The notes beneath the pieces were generated by a model that had not been told where the DNA came from, did no database searches, and saw only the letters and a list, made by a program, of their open reading frames with translations. 64,000 nucleotides of DNA, from the NCBI RefSeq assembly GCF_051014685.1, contig NC_135058.1, forward strand, positions 15,502,811 through 15,566,810, written 5' to 3'. The position numbers and the translations under genes were made by a program. Below, in pieces: positions 13,801 to 26,400 of this stretch (position 1 is the first letter of the stretch; the number at the start of each line of letters is the position of its first letter). This DNA comes from Ptiloglossa arizonensis. Lineage: Eukaryota > Arthropoda > Insecta > Hymenoptera > Colletidae.

Positions 13801-16800
13801 TTGGCCGCTGGTAACGGTTGTGTCGTCCCTTAGGAAGGGTCCGTGGCCACCCTTAATTTCGAAGTCATTAAACCTCCCCTTTCCCGGTTCCAACTCGTTT
13901 CGACGCCGAAACGAAGAAAATTTCCGAGGTACCTAAGTTCTACGACCTTTTTCTTCCAGTCAGATCTATCGAATGGTTTCATAAGTCTTCGCGTATGCAA
14001 CTATATTTACTCAATTATTCTTCTGTAAAAATGTCCCAAGAAAAGTTGCATTGAAAAAATAAAAACACTGAAACATTCGAGACTCGATTTCACCTTCTTA
14101 AAGAAATTTCCTGTGGACAAAAAAATTTCTCTATATATGCACTAACTTTGACGTATCGTAACTGACGCTAAACGAGTGTTTGGATAATAAAGCGACTGAT
14201 TTCTACGAAACGAATATCGATAAATTATTTTACCGACGAGTAAAAATTATACGAGATGATGGTCGCTCCGTGGGTGATCCATGTTTTTTTGCATATCTGC
14301 GTATATTTTTCTCGAAGGCGATTCATTCGAATAAAAGAAGTAATAAATTCTGGAAGCTAGAAAGTTGTATAACGTACAGTACAAAATAATGGAGTATACA
14401 GCGAAATGTGCTGCAATTGCAGTTTGAATAATTTTAACGACGTTAACTTCATCTTCGACGTTGTACTTTGTTTCGATCGTTGACTGTTATTGTCACGAAG
14501 TAGGGACATAATGTTCACGGCTTTGTTAGTTTCTTTTACCTCCCCCTCCACACGACTATGGCACCTGTCGGAAGGCATCGGTGGAGTTTCACTCTTGCAC
14601 GCGTATGATCCATCATCCACGGTAGTCCGTACGATCCACGCGTATGATCCATCATCCGGTAACCGTTTACGATCCTCACCGTGGAAATGCCGATCCGCGA
14701 TGCTATTCTCGTAACATCGTGTGTCGTCCCGCGATGATCGTTTGGAAGCTTATCGCGCGACGAAACGTTTTCCATCGTTTACGATCGATTTCTTCGAATC
14801 TTCAACGCAATTGATTTATTTCAAGCATAATTGATTTCGATACGGTATTGTCTCGAGAATCTATAGAATTGATAATAGAGACATCACCGGTCCACTATTT
14901 CTTCAAAGCACAGAGATAGGACAAAAAGTATCGCGATGCATATTAATTTATTCAAAATTTATAATCGAAAGAGTAGAATACATTTTTGAGTCAACTACTC
15001 TAACAGTATTTGATCGATATATGGATATACAAATGCGAAGTTTAAAATTTAGATAAATTAAAAATATGTAGGTTTCTAGGAACAGGATATGTAACGTATA
15101 CGTAATATTTTTTCCGTTCATTTTTCAATTTGTAACGTTCAATAGCGATTTGGCTCGTATTTTAACGTACAAAATATTTGTAATAAATGTACATTTCTGT
15201 TCAAAGAAAGGCAGAGATTTTTAGTTTTTTTTCCCTGCAGACCACGATCGTGAGTTCTGCTTTTTCAGCACGAATTTACATTCTAATAACATGCCGTGTC
15301 GTACGAGCCCGTGGCTCGTAATTCTTAAAAATATATGCAAATAAGAATAAGCGACAATTTTTCAAAACATTTTTCCTGCAATTTTTGTGTCATTCTCCGC
15401 GTAATAAATTGTTCTCGAGCTTAGGAACCAATTTATGCGATAAAGGGTTGAACGACCTTTTACCGAGCGTTCGTTTACGAATGATAATAACGTCCAGTTG
15501 CTGCTTGTAATTTATGTACAATTAAATAAGTCACTGGTTTCACTTCTGAGTCACTCCAAAATAATAAATGATATCGACAAAGTTACTTTCGACTTGCGAT
15601 ACTTCGCTTCGCGTAATTTATAGGATCCGCAGAAACCAGTCGGGATAGATTATTCATACGATTTCGTAATAATTCACGCGAATAATAATGTTATACGATG
15701 GCACTAATTTATACGATTTACATAATGCAGCCAAGATAGATAATTCGTACGATGAACGAATAATTTATACGTAAAGGAAATATTTTTAATTCGATAATTA
15801 TTATAATATTATCAATTTATTTATAACCAGTTGAATCACCGGATGGTGTCCGGCATGGGAAATATCTTTGAATATTCATTCGACATTCTTCGGTTTATTT
15901 TCTAGACCACGAATAAACAACTCTATCGATACTTGCACTTCTAGGTCAATAAAGATAAAGACCAAATCGATAACTGGTTTAATATCGATTCACGAAACAC
16001 GTATACAACGAGTAAGTTTTTAAATTTGTTTTTAAATTCATTTGCAACAACCTGTTTGAAATTAACGATAAACGAGTTGTACATTACATACTTTTTCGTG
16101 GCGTTCTATTTATCGTGAAATTGTTACTATTCATTCTTTGCCACACACGGTAGCACGGAATATTTAAAAAGAATTTACATTGCATTCCGTTTGTAAAAGA
16201 TTAAATTCACTTCGAAATCGGTTTAAAATTAATCTTAGAGCACCCGGTGGTTTGTTTTTCATCCGATCTTTCTTTCCGAAGAAAATTGGACTGCCTCCAG
16301 CCTCGGTTGTATCGACATTTCGGTAATTGAAAATCTTCTATTTGTAAAAAAAAGAAGTCTGCACGAATTAGAGTGGTTTGGACGGGCTTGCGCGCATCCC
16401 GATGCAATCAGGATGTCGCGATCGAGTCGCAGCCGTGTCTGCACGGATACACTTCCGGCCAGAAGCCACGCGCTTCGATCAGTTCTCAATCGCGCTCCGC
16501 CAATTTCCGTGTCGGAAACGCTCTGAAAATGAGTCGCATCAATTTCCGGAAGGTACGCTCAGAAACGAGAGAAAAAAGAAAGAAGCATACCAACCGGAAG
16601 TCGATCAAGGTAAAATCGATAGTGCGTCGACAGAAACGGAAACTTTACGTTGGAACAAATTGTAACAGATATCTCGATCTTTGCGCAATGTAGAGACTTT
16701 TTTTTTCATAATGATGTCTACTTTTGTAGATCGAAAATATTTTTAGGCTCCCAATTATCTAGTCTTGCTTTAACCGGTATAGTTTTTTTTTTATACAAAA

Positions 16801-17418
16801 ACAATTGACCGGCAGAAAAATGATGAAAATATTCCGCGACGTTTCACTTTCGTTCGAGTAAGTACACTTTTTGTCGTATTACCATTTAAATACATAGTCC
16901 TCCTTTCATTAATCTTAGTTTCCATCGTGCTAAATATTCAAGTGCAGGATCTCGCATTATCGTTTATATTTTCAGATTAGCCGACCAATCTTTTACCCGG
17001 TCAAGGATCCGGTCTCATAAGACCGGTTAAGCGGGAGTATACTGTAGGTACTATCCGTCCGCAAGAAGAAGACTAACGAGTATTTACATCCCCACTCTAG
17101 ATTACAAACTACCAACTCCCCTACCATCAAACGCATTATCGCTATTGGCCGGTGTCCATCTTCGTCACCGGGCTTGGTGGTAGGGGAACTGGTAGACTGT
17201 AAACTATCGTTAGTCGTCTGTTCGCAGATGGACAGCACGTAGATACGTATGTTCAGAGAACACCTCTCTATTCTATCGACATCTGCACGCATAGAAAAGA
17301 ATGAGAAAAACAAAAGAGGATCTAGACTGTTGTACGGCGAGCGTGAGTGTGGCCACGTGCAATGAGTAAGATGTGAATATTAGTAAAATTAAGTACAAAG
17401 TGTACAATATACATACAT

Positions 17419-17462
<44 letters not shown>

Positions 17463-20400
17463 CACAGTGCATATTTTCCTATAACGTATATATATGCTTT
17501 GTACACCTTCTGGCAAAATTGCATCTTTTAAGAACCTGGATCACTTTTGATATTTCTTATAAGTACTTGAACTTTCAAGAATACGTTCGTTATTTGGAAA
17601 AATATTAAAAAAAAATTGCTTTAATAGAATCTCAAAGAGGATCAAATATCGTACAGCAACCTCTCTTTGAATGAAAAATTGAACGAAACGTTTATCGTTA
17701 ATTTTGTCTCGAGAGATTTTCACACGTTGTACAAGGTGTACGTCTCGTACAACGCGGGTTTCTTGCGCCACGGTACGTATCTACCGCGTTGTACGGTGGC
17801 TTACGGTGTAGACACAGATAGTCGATCTTCGGCATCTCGTTTCCTGCGATTCCGCGTTGGGTTTCGTTTGGGCGTTGCTCCGTGGGCTTGTCGCTCGCTC
17901 AGTGAACCATTTCGCAAGAGATTGCCCGCATTTCCTGTAACTGCAACTGCGTACACACTGCGACGATACTCTGTTCAAATAAAACGCGTGCCAGGCTCGA
18001 TATCGAACAACGAATCTCTGTTGGATCGAACCACGTTCCCGGTACGCTGTCACGGCGATCCACGTTCGACGATTTTTCTCGCACGGTGTCGTTGCAAACG
18101 TTTTTCACGAACGCGCTGCTCAATCTGCCGATTTCGCGAGACTTTTACAATCCGTGTAAACGAAATACAGATCCATCCGTTCGTTATCGTATTTCGAACG
18201 AAACTTGTCGCGCATCTATAAGTGTCCTTTAACTTAAAAATAAACTTACGTTACAAAATTCTTACGCGATGCGATGAGAAATTAAAAAATTGTTAATTTG
18301 CACAACTAACTGTGTAGCATCGCGTTGAAGTTCGGTGAACCGATTTTTAAATTCGTAGCTACCCAAAGTACGTTAAACGATGGTAAGAAAGATAGGTTAC
18401 GTTTTACCGAGGTACGCGTGCGACGTTTTAACGAGGAGTTGCCAAATAATACGTACACGTGTAACCGTAAGAATTGAAATACACGTGGTGTGAAACACAA
18501 TTGCTTCTTCACCGAGGAAAAAGATTCGCGTTACTACCACTGGCACTGCCTGAAGTACAATAATGAAACTCGTGGAAGCATTAATTCTACCGGTCGTCTA
18601 TCTCCCAAGTAAATTAGTATACACGTGCTCGTTGTACGTCGTTCCCCGGAAACGAAGGCAACTACACCCCTGGAACACGCGATTTTCCGCGTGTCCGTTA
18701 AAAGCATCATCGGTCAGTGACTCTAGCCCGCGAATGCAGTCGTTAGGGTCAATTAATGATGCACCCCGCTCGTAAATATAGACAAGCTTTAAGGGTATTT
18801 TCGTTTCTTGGCCGCTGTTGGGTCAATGTTTCCACGGATTTCGCTCTGTCGTTCGGTTCCCTTTGGATTTACCGAACACTCCCTGTCTCGGGGAACTTTC
18901 AGTTGGCTCGTATTTTACGGTGCAGTGACCGATGTTTGTAGCCATCAGTCACACAAGATTAATCCTCTCCTTTGCCGAGAACTGTGAAACGAGTGGTCGA
19001 AACCTTTGCTGTCGATCACTGGAATATTTGCTTGCGATACGTTTCTATAAACAGCACGGTTAACACATTTTCGAGATTCTCTTTCGTGCTCCGCGGTACG
19101 ATAAACATTCGTACGATAAAAGGTAAGGTGTATTTCTCGAAAAGGTATTTTCGAATACTGTTGTACCTTTTACGAAGAATAATATACCTTGTTTGCTCAA
19201 TCTTTAAGGAAAAAAGGAAGGAAAACATTAATATTCTCAGACTTGTATGGAAAAGGGCCCCCTTAAGTTCAGTCTTCGCTCTCACGTCGATCGTTAAAGA
19301 AGAAAGAGCTCCGTTATGAGGTGGAACGCGTTCTCGTGACTCTGAAAGAAGGTAACTTCCTACTGTAAATTTCAGTGTGGAATTTTATAAATATGTTCTT
19401 GAAACCTCAATCTTTGAGAAAATGCAAGGAAAAATTTAATATTCTAACACTTCTACGGAGAAATCCCCCCTTAAGTTCACCGTTCGCTCTCACGTCGATC
19501 GTTGAAGAAGAAAAAGCTCTATCGTGAGATGGGTACGCGTTCTCATGACTCCGAAATCCAGTAGCTTCCTGATTTTTATGGGAAAGATGAGAGAGGATTT
19601 ACCAAATATCATTGTCGCGGAGGCAGTGCTGCACCGTCGATCCCTATCTCCATTCATCTCCTCGAGCGAAACTATTTGACGGCGCGTTGAATAGGCTCAG
19701 ACGGTTTTGTCGGGCCCTGTGTCGTCGCGCGCACCCGCCTTGTGATCGTGAATGGAACCTCGTACCAAACCAAAGGGCAAGGGACTCTTCCTTCTTGGGC
19801 GAGATCAACGAGATCTGGTTGAATGGCGGTAGTCTCGGACGCGCTGATGCTAGTCACACTTTCGGGGTGACAAATCGTTCGTGAACGTCAACGGAAGTAC
19901 TCACCGATACTGTCGTATGTTTAACACTGGAACCACCGACCCGAGTGTATTACTATTTGTATCGTACCACATGCGTATCTTGGATTTTAGATGGGGAGAG
20001 GGAAAATTAATTTACGAATATCATTGATTGTCTATTTTGATCATTGTTCACCAGTATTGTAGGCAAAGACACTCTTAATAATCGAGTAATTTTGAAAAGT
20101 AGTTTAGAAATCAAATTGTCCTCTTTGATAGTTCTAAATGTTAACTACTTTGCCTACGACATCGTGTGAGACTCGTGGTAAGGAAATCGAGCCAAACGTA
20201 AGAACAACGAGTGAGTCTTGTCCACGTTCGTGCGTTTAAATATATTTTCTTGAAAATATTAAAGAGAAACCCTCGTTCACGAGGACAGTGAGAGTTACGA
20301 CCGACCTTGTTGATTATGACACACGTTATTGAAACGTAAGAAGCTAAGAAAAAGGAGCCCGATCGATTCAATTTCAAAGAAATATTCATGACTTCGTTTA

Positions 20401-23400
20401 TTTGCATTTCCTTGACTCTCCTTGCGCTCTATCGGAGCCACTGGTTTAGCCGGTCGTACACCTCGTCTCGAGAACGATAACTCACACTGTGACGGATGTT
20501 AATGGCAAATAATCAAACAACGATCTACGTCGCAACGGACTGTCGTAAATTTGCAATGAAAAGTGTGGAAACAAAGGGCTCGCGCGAACGTAAATGCGAT
20601 TAGTGAAGTATCGATACGAGTTAGAAATGACTCCCATACGAAACTCGAAACCGCAGTAGACGGAGATTTAGATTCGAGTCTTGGAAATATTATTCTGGAA
20701 TGTTACAGCGAAATTCTAAATATGTTTATACGCAAGCCAGAAGGAGCACATGCTCTTAGACGTTAAAAGTAAAAGAATAAAGAACGACTAAAAGGTAGAA
20801 GAAATTAATTCGGTGAAAATACTACGAAACAAATAATTTCTAAGGTTTTCACGAAATATACAATTTTTCAAATTTTGATCGATAAAAGTACCGGTAATTA
20901 TGGAGATTTTTGTAAGATACAGTGTACCAAGGGTTTTACAATTCGCGAGTTCATAATTTGCAACAAGTTGACTCTTAATTGGGTTAATGTCGGTTTTGGA
21001 AATAACTCGCACGCGTTGTAAAATACGATTTGTCCCATGAAAAAAAAACCGATGTATCGTGAAACATGCTAATTTGTATTGAACTTAATAGGGACTCGTT
21101 TTAAAAAGTTCTCTCGCGACAGACCTAACACAGAAGAGGAACGTTGAAGCACGTCGCGTCGAGTGGCTAACGAATCGCGTGTCTGTTGACCATTAAGATC
21201 GAACCTGCGATTTTAACAATAAATATTAGACGGTTCTTCGACCTGTATTTTGCGTGCAACAAACGCCTCGTGAATCTATACATTTTTCATCGACGAAATT
21301 ACACGTATCGATTGGTTGTACAATTAGTATTGCACGTTAAAAGGAAGATTTGACAAAATGTTCTACAGTCGATTTTTTCGAACCAAAGATCCAAAATGTT
21401 TGCCTTCAATTTTTATCCACTTTTGCAGAATACTCGCAGAAATGTTCCTTACTCGAACAACTTCGAACAAATTTCTGCGACAGAAAATTAACTGCGTTAA
21501 GTCAGTTAGAATTTATTGTGTGTAAAGTACATATACGTGGTATAGTATAATATATATTATTGTGTGATTAAATTCAAATTGATTAAATTCAGGCCCTATG
21601 CAAGTTACCATTCGCCTTTGTTCAGCAGTAAGTAAAGATACGAGAGAGTTCCAGGTAAGAAATCAAGGATCGTCGAGCGTGAGAGAGAACGATACGCGGT
21701 GTGCAATATAAACCAAATGTAAACCAAAGGTCCAATTCCATGGCTGCGAAGCTAGAATTCAGTAAATATACATACATACACACACGCTAATCTGGTGCAC
21801 CTCTTGGCTTCTTCGAGACACGTACTCATGGCTTCTCCTAGTTTCTTCGATGTACAGGGTGATCGTTGTGACGATCGCCACGACTTTTAAGACGCTTATT
21901 ATATTGAGTTGTTCGGAAAGTCATTTCGTTTTCTTTTTGGTAAAAATGAAACACGATTTTTTTAGAGTGTACAAACATTCTATTAAATATTCTCCATTCT
22001 GGAAAACGAAATTACTTTCCAAACAACCCAATAATATTATATACAACTGACGAACTACCGATTCGACAATGATCGCAAGAATCGCGATCGAATCGATACA
22101 ACCTGAAAAGAATCGAGCCAAAAATGAAATCGAGCATCTTTTATCGATAATTTGGAAAATTAGAAATTGTATTACAATTATACTTGGAGAATTCGGTAAC
22201 TATCGGGACACCCTGTATTTCCAAGAGAGTCTCCGCGCATCAGCCCTCCTCTCTCGCCCCTGGATCCTCCGCAGCTGTTGCATCAGTTTTACGCGACGGT
22301 TTTACATCACATCGTTTCACGAGAAGACGGCGAAAGCGGAAAATGGAACCGCGGTCGGAATACCTAAACGCGGAAGGTTAAATTTACGCCGCGGGCTCGC
22401 GGCGAGCGAGCCGGAGGAATTAGTCTAGGATGATTTCATTGGTACGGTGCACTTGAAACGTATCCAAAGGGGTCGCCGACCTCGAAAACGATGGTAGCAA
22501 CGGCTTCGTGGGAATTTCTCATTGTGCCCGTTCGGATGAGGCTTGTTTAAAATCAGCACGTAGCCGAGGATTCGTCGGTTTTTTGCTCGTGAACCAGCGG
22601 ACTCGACTCGATAGACACTCGAACTCGGCGTGTCGGCTCGTGCTCGAAAGAAATCGGCGCTTGCTCGTGTACACCGATTCGCGAACTCGAAACGATTCCA
22701 ATTCACCGTACATCGTTCCCTCGGGGTGCCAACATTAATTCCCTGGAAATATACCGGTGTTCCTTGCGCGTGTCTAAGAGTACGGCTACCCAAACGGTTC
22801 GATTTCATTAGTTTCGAAATTCTTTTTCGAACCACTCGATTGTTAACGGTGTCTAAGATATTCGTGGTTCAATTCGATCAGTTTCGAATTTCTGTTTATA
22901 ATTACTCTTGAATCTTCTTTTAAAAATTACTCTTTAAAATTACCAAGAGCGTTTTCGCCTACGATATTAACGAACAGTTATCAAAATAGACAACCGACGG
23001 TACTCGTGAATCGATCGACAATTGTTAATACAAGAATTAATTCGAGCCGTCGCGTATCACTCACTGACAGAGAAGATTAAAACGACGATAAACGAAACAG
23101 TTCCCGTGCAGTCCAAGAGAATTGAACAGATATTTACGTCGGTTACGAAATTGATGAATTTCTCTAACGAAACCGATTTACGTAACGCAACGTAACGGAA
23201 CACGAGTCCGACTTCGAAGCTCCCGAAGCACGTCGAAGAGAAACTTCATCGCAAGTCAGAATTGACTTCTGACTTCTAATCTTTACCGACCGATCCTCAT
23301 TAACTTTCATCGATGTACTTAACGGATTCGAGCCGGTCGTTCTCGTAGCACACGCTCGACAGGCTGTTTCGCATCGGAAGCACTTTCACTGATTCCATTT

Positions 23401-26400
23401 AAACGTTCCACATTTCACCGATGAGCTCCAACTGCAACGAATATTATCTCGCGTTACCGAGAACAAACCGACCGGGCTTCGCTGCCGCTCGAGTTAATTG
23501 GGCCCAATTCAGCCACTGCGAACCATTCGTTGAAATCTCCAACAGTGCGTCTCACGATTTCGGTAAGAAGGGAGAAATCACCCTCGTTGGGCTACTTAAG
23601 ACCATTGTGGAGGATATTTACGACGAACGGAGGAAGATTATTCTAGGAAACGGTGCGTTGTCCGACGGTTTCTGGCTACAGTGTTCTCGGAGCAGAGATT
23701 AGTCGCGGCTAGGAAAACCATCCATCGAGTCGTGTTTCCATCGGCATCGTAAATTTCCACGAGCAGACTTCCTCGGACGATCCACTGTCGAGAGATCCGA
23801 TGATAGGGGAAATGCGATACCAGAGTCGAAGTAACGAAAGAATCGACTCGGGTGATGTCAATTCGGGCAAACCATGCTCTCTTCGTTACCCAATGACTTG
23901 GATGCTGCTTCGAGTTGGACCCAGTAATCGGTGAAAGTAGCGACGGGCTCGAACGTCTCGCGTGCAATTTTCGTTAGTACGAGTCTTGCGAAACGAGACT
24001 TGGCTTGTGAATTCATTTGTTTCTGGAAATATATATTGATCTTGATGTGAAGGTTATACGACGTTTTTTAATGGGTGTAATAGTAAAGATAAAATAGTAT
24101 TTATTATTTGTAATATCTGTTTTTTTCTGTTCGTTATGTTTGTCGACATTGTGTGTCGATTTAAATAATGACAATGTAAATGAAATTACATTTTAGACTA
24201 TTCCAATTGCTCTATATTGGATGTTTCAAGAAATAGGTATAAATAGATCATGTATATTATTATATATACAAATAAAACAGTAAGCGTAGCAATAAAAATA
24301 ATGATAATAATAAATATTATTATCGAAAATCGTAAAGTGTTTCGAATACTTTGCTACAAGTACCAGTAACAGTGAGATCAAGATAGTGTTTCGGAAGTCG
24401 ACTCGAGTGTGATGTAGTAGCGATGGTTGAGCTTTGTGGGAACAGTACCAATTGTGGTTAAAACGTTTGTGGTCGCAGAATAAATTAGCAGTATCACGTG
24501 CGGTCGAGAAAACCCAGTGGCCGATTGTGTGGAGCAGCTCTGTTAGCAATAGCAGATTTACTATTTCTAGAATTCCAACTGTATTCAATCTTCGTTGCTA
24601 CCCCGAAATATAATATTTGCATTGGTTTATGGAAATCTGACAAAGTTAACTTTTCCATCCAAGTTAAATTAGCAGTTTTTACTAGCTCTGATTAGTACTG
24701 TGCGTCATTCAAGTACCGAAACATTTTTGTAAATATCTTGTATTTCGATCCTTGTGCGCAAGAAGAATCGCAATTTCTGCGTTAAAAGCTGGGTAGCAGG
24801 GATCGACGTGTTGCAAATACGGCAATTTATCTCGTCAACGTTTTACTCTGAATAATTACGATCCTACGTATCGCCAAAAGGCGTAAATTTATGTTCGCCG
24901 AAAGTCTCCGCTCGACCAACCACGCCTGAAATCCCACATTCTGTGAATGATAATATTTGGGGTGTGACGAACCGTTGGACGGAAAACTTGTTCCTTTATA
25001 ACTCTTTCAATTATCGTGGAACTGCGAGACTCACTTTTCCGTCGATTTTTCTTTGTTTCAGGAGTAACAAGTACCTGCAAAAATCATCCATCAGCCGTAT
25101 ATGCGCTGTCGGAGGCTTTTTCATTAGCATTCCTGTCTTTTTAACTGGTAAGAAACAGGTCCCCTAACTATGGATCGTTTTAATTCATATTCGGACAAAT
25201 TTCAATTACGTGTGTAAATTGCAGAGTCGAGCGAATTTTACTTTGAATAACGAACGAAAGAAATTTATTCGTTAATAAGAGAACAATTTTCGTTACCATT
25301 CGTATCAGAATTTGTTAGAGTAACATTCTATCCCTCGTTTGTTTGAATTTATTTATAAAGAATCAGTGAGTTATAAATTTCTAAAAAGATGAACAGTAAT
25401 GGGGATAATTTGGTACGTTTTATCGAGGGACGAACGCGATGTTTTAACGAGGGATTATTATACATACAAATGTATGATATGCGTACATACTAATTTTTCT
25501 TTTTCTATTAAGTATGTATTAATATGCCCGGCAATATTAATTATTTATATTTTATTGCTTATTCCAGGCATGATACTATACACGTTCATCCAGTTTCATT
25601 CGACTCCGGCAATCGTCACGTCGGTTTTCATTGGACTTGGCATCGTATTTTGTGGATGCGCAATGGTCCACAACGTCTTCGTGTGGCAGAGGGTAAGAAT
25701 CTATTTTATTCTACATTATAATAGAAACACGTATGCTGTGTAATATACTTGTTACGCGATATAAAATATTCCATTTGAATTCTATTTGAGATTGTCAACG
25801 TTAAAGGAAAATAAAAATTTATTTTCCAAAGGAAAACATTCAGTGTGTTTCAAGTTTTCGCAAAGAATGTTACATACTTTCGTAAGTTCTCGAGGCTTGT
25901 TCGCTAAAACTTGAAATACCCTGTAGATGCGTTCGTTGAATAATGTTAATTAATTCACCCATAATTCCGTTACAATTAATTATTGTAGCGGTACTCTTAT
26001 ATATTACTTTTTACTTATTTTCGTTCAAAATTGATCTCCAATCTTTTACAAGTTAAAAGCGGAAACGCATTAAAGTCGTGTCACGCGTATCGCCCTTGGA
26101 AATAATGTAGGCGCGAATTTGCAGTTGATTTGAAATTGTAAGATACAGGTATCACGTGACTGCACAAAATCAGTCACGCACCATGCGTCTCTTGTTTTCT
26201 GTTAGATACTGTTCCGTCGTTCGTGTCGTGAATTGTAAACGATAAAAAATTTATGCGTACACCGATGTTACGTAATACGAAATCCCGTGTATAATTACAT
26301 AAATGAAAATATTCGACCAACATCACGAGAAGATACAAGCACAGTTTCGCAAAACGAGGGGTTGTGTAACTGTGCGAAGCGATGTGTGTCCTGCGAATGA

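Larger units (their letters stand above)
2847..25061 (+). other. Intron 1 of the TMEM221-like gene (about 22.2 kb)
   Basis: The donor is GTGAGT at 2847 and the acceptor is a CTTTGTTTCAG ending at 25061. I see no recognisable protein-coding exon in it on either strand. The longest open frames (for example 17667-18221) show no domain and lie opposite other open frames. The intron holds MITEs, foldbacks, tandem duplications and possible regulatory stretches listed separately. Such a long first intron is commonly seen in developmentally regulated insect genes, so cis-regulatory content is a reasonable inference. Confidence 0.8.

Noticed and set aside
17667..18221. 184-codon Arg-rich frame in intron 1
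   Set aside because: Composition reflects CpG-rich sequence; it overlaps open frames on the other strand and has no domain.
24226..24588. 120-codon minus-strand frame with hydrophobic and Tyr-rich ends
   Set aside because: It looked receptor-like at first, but it has no recognisable motif and its tail comes from a TAATAA-rich tract.
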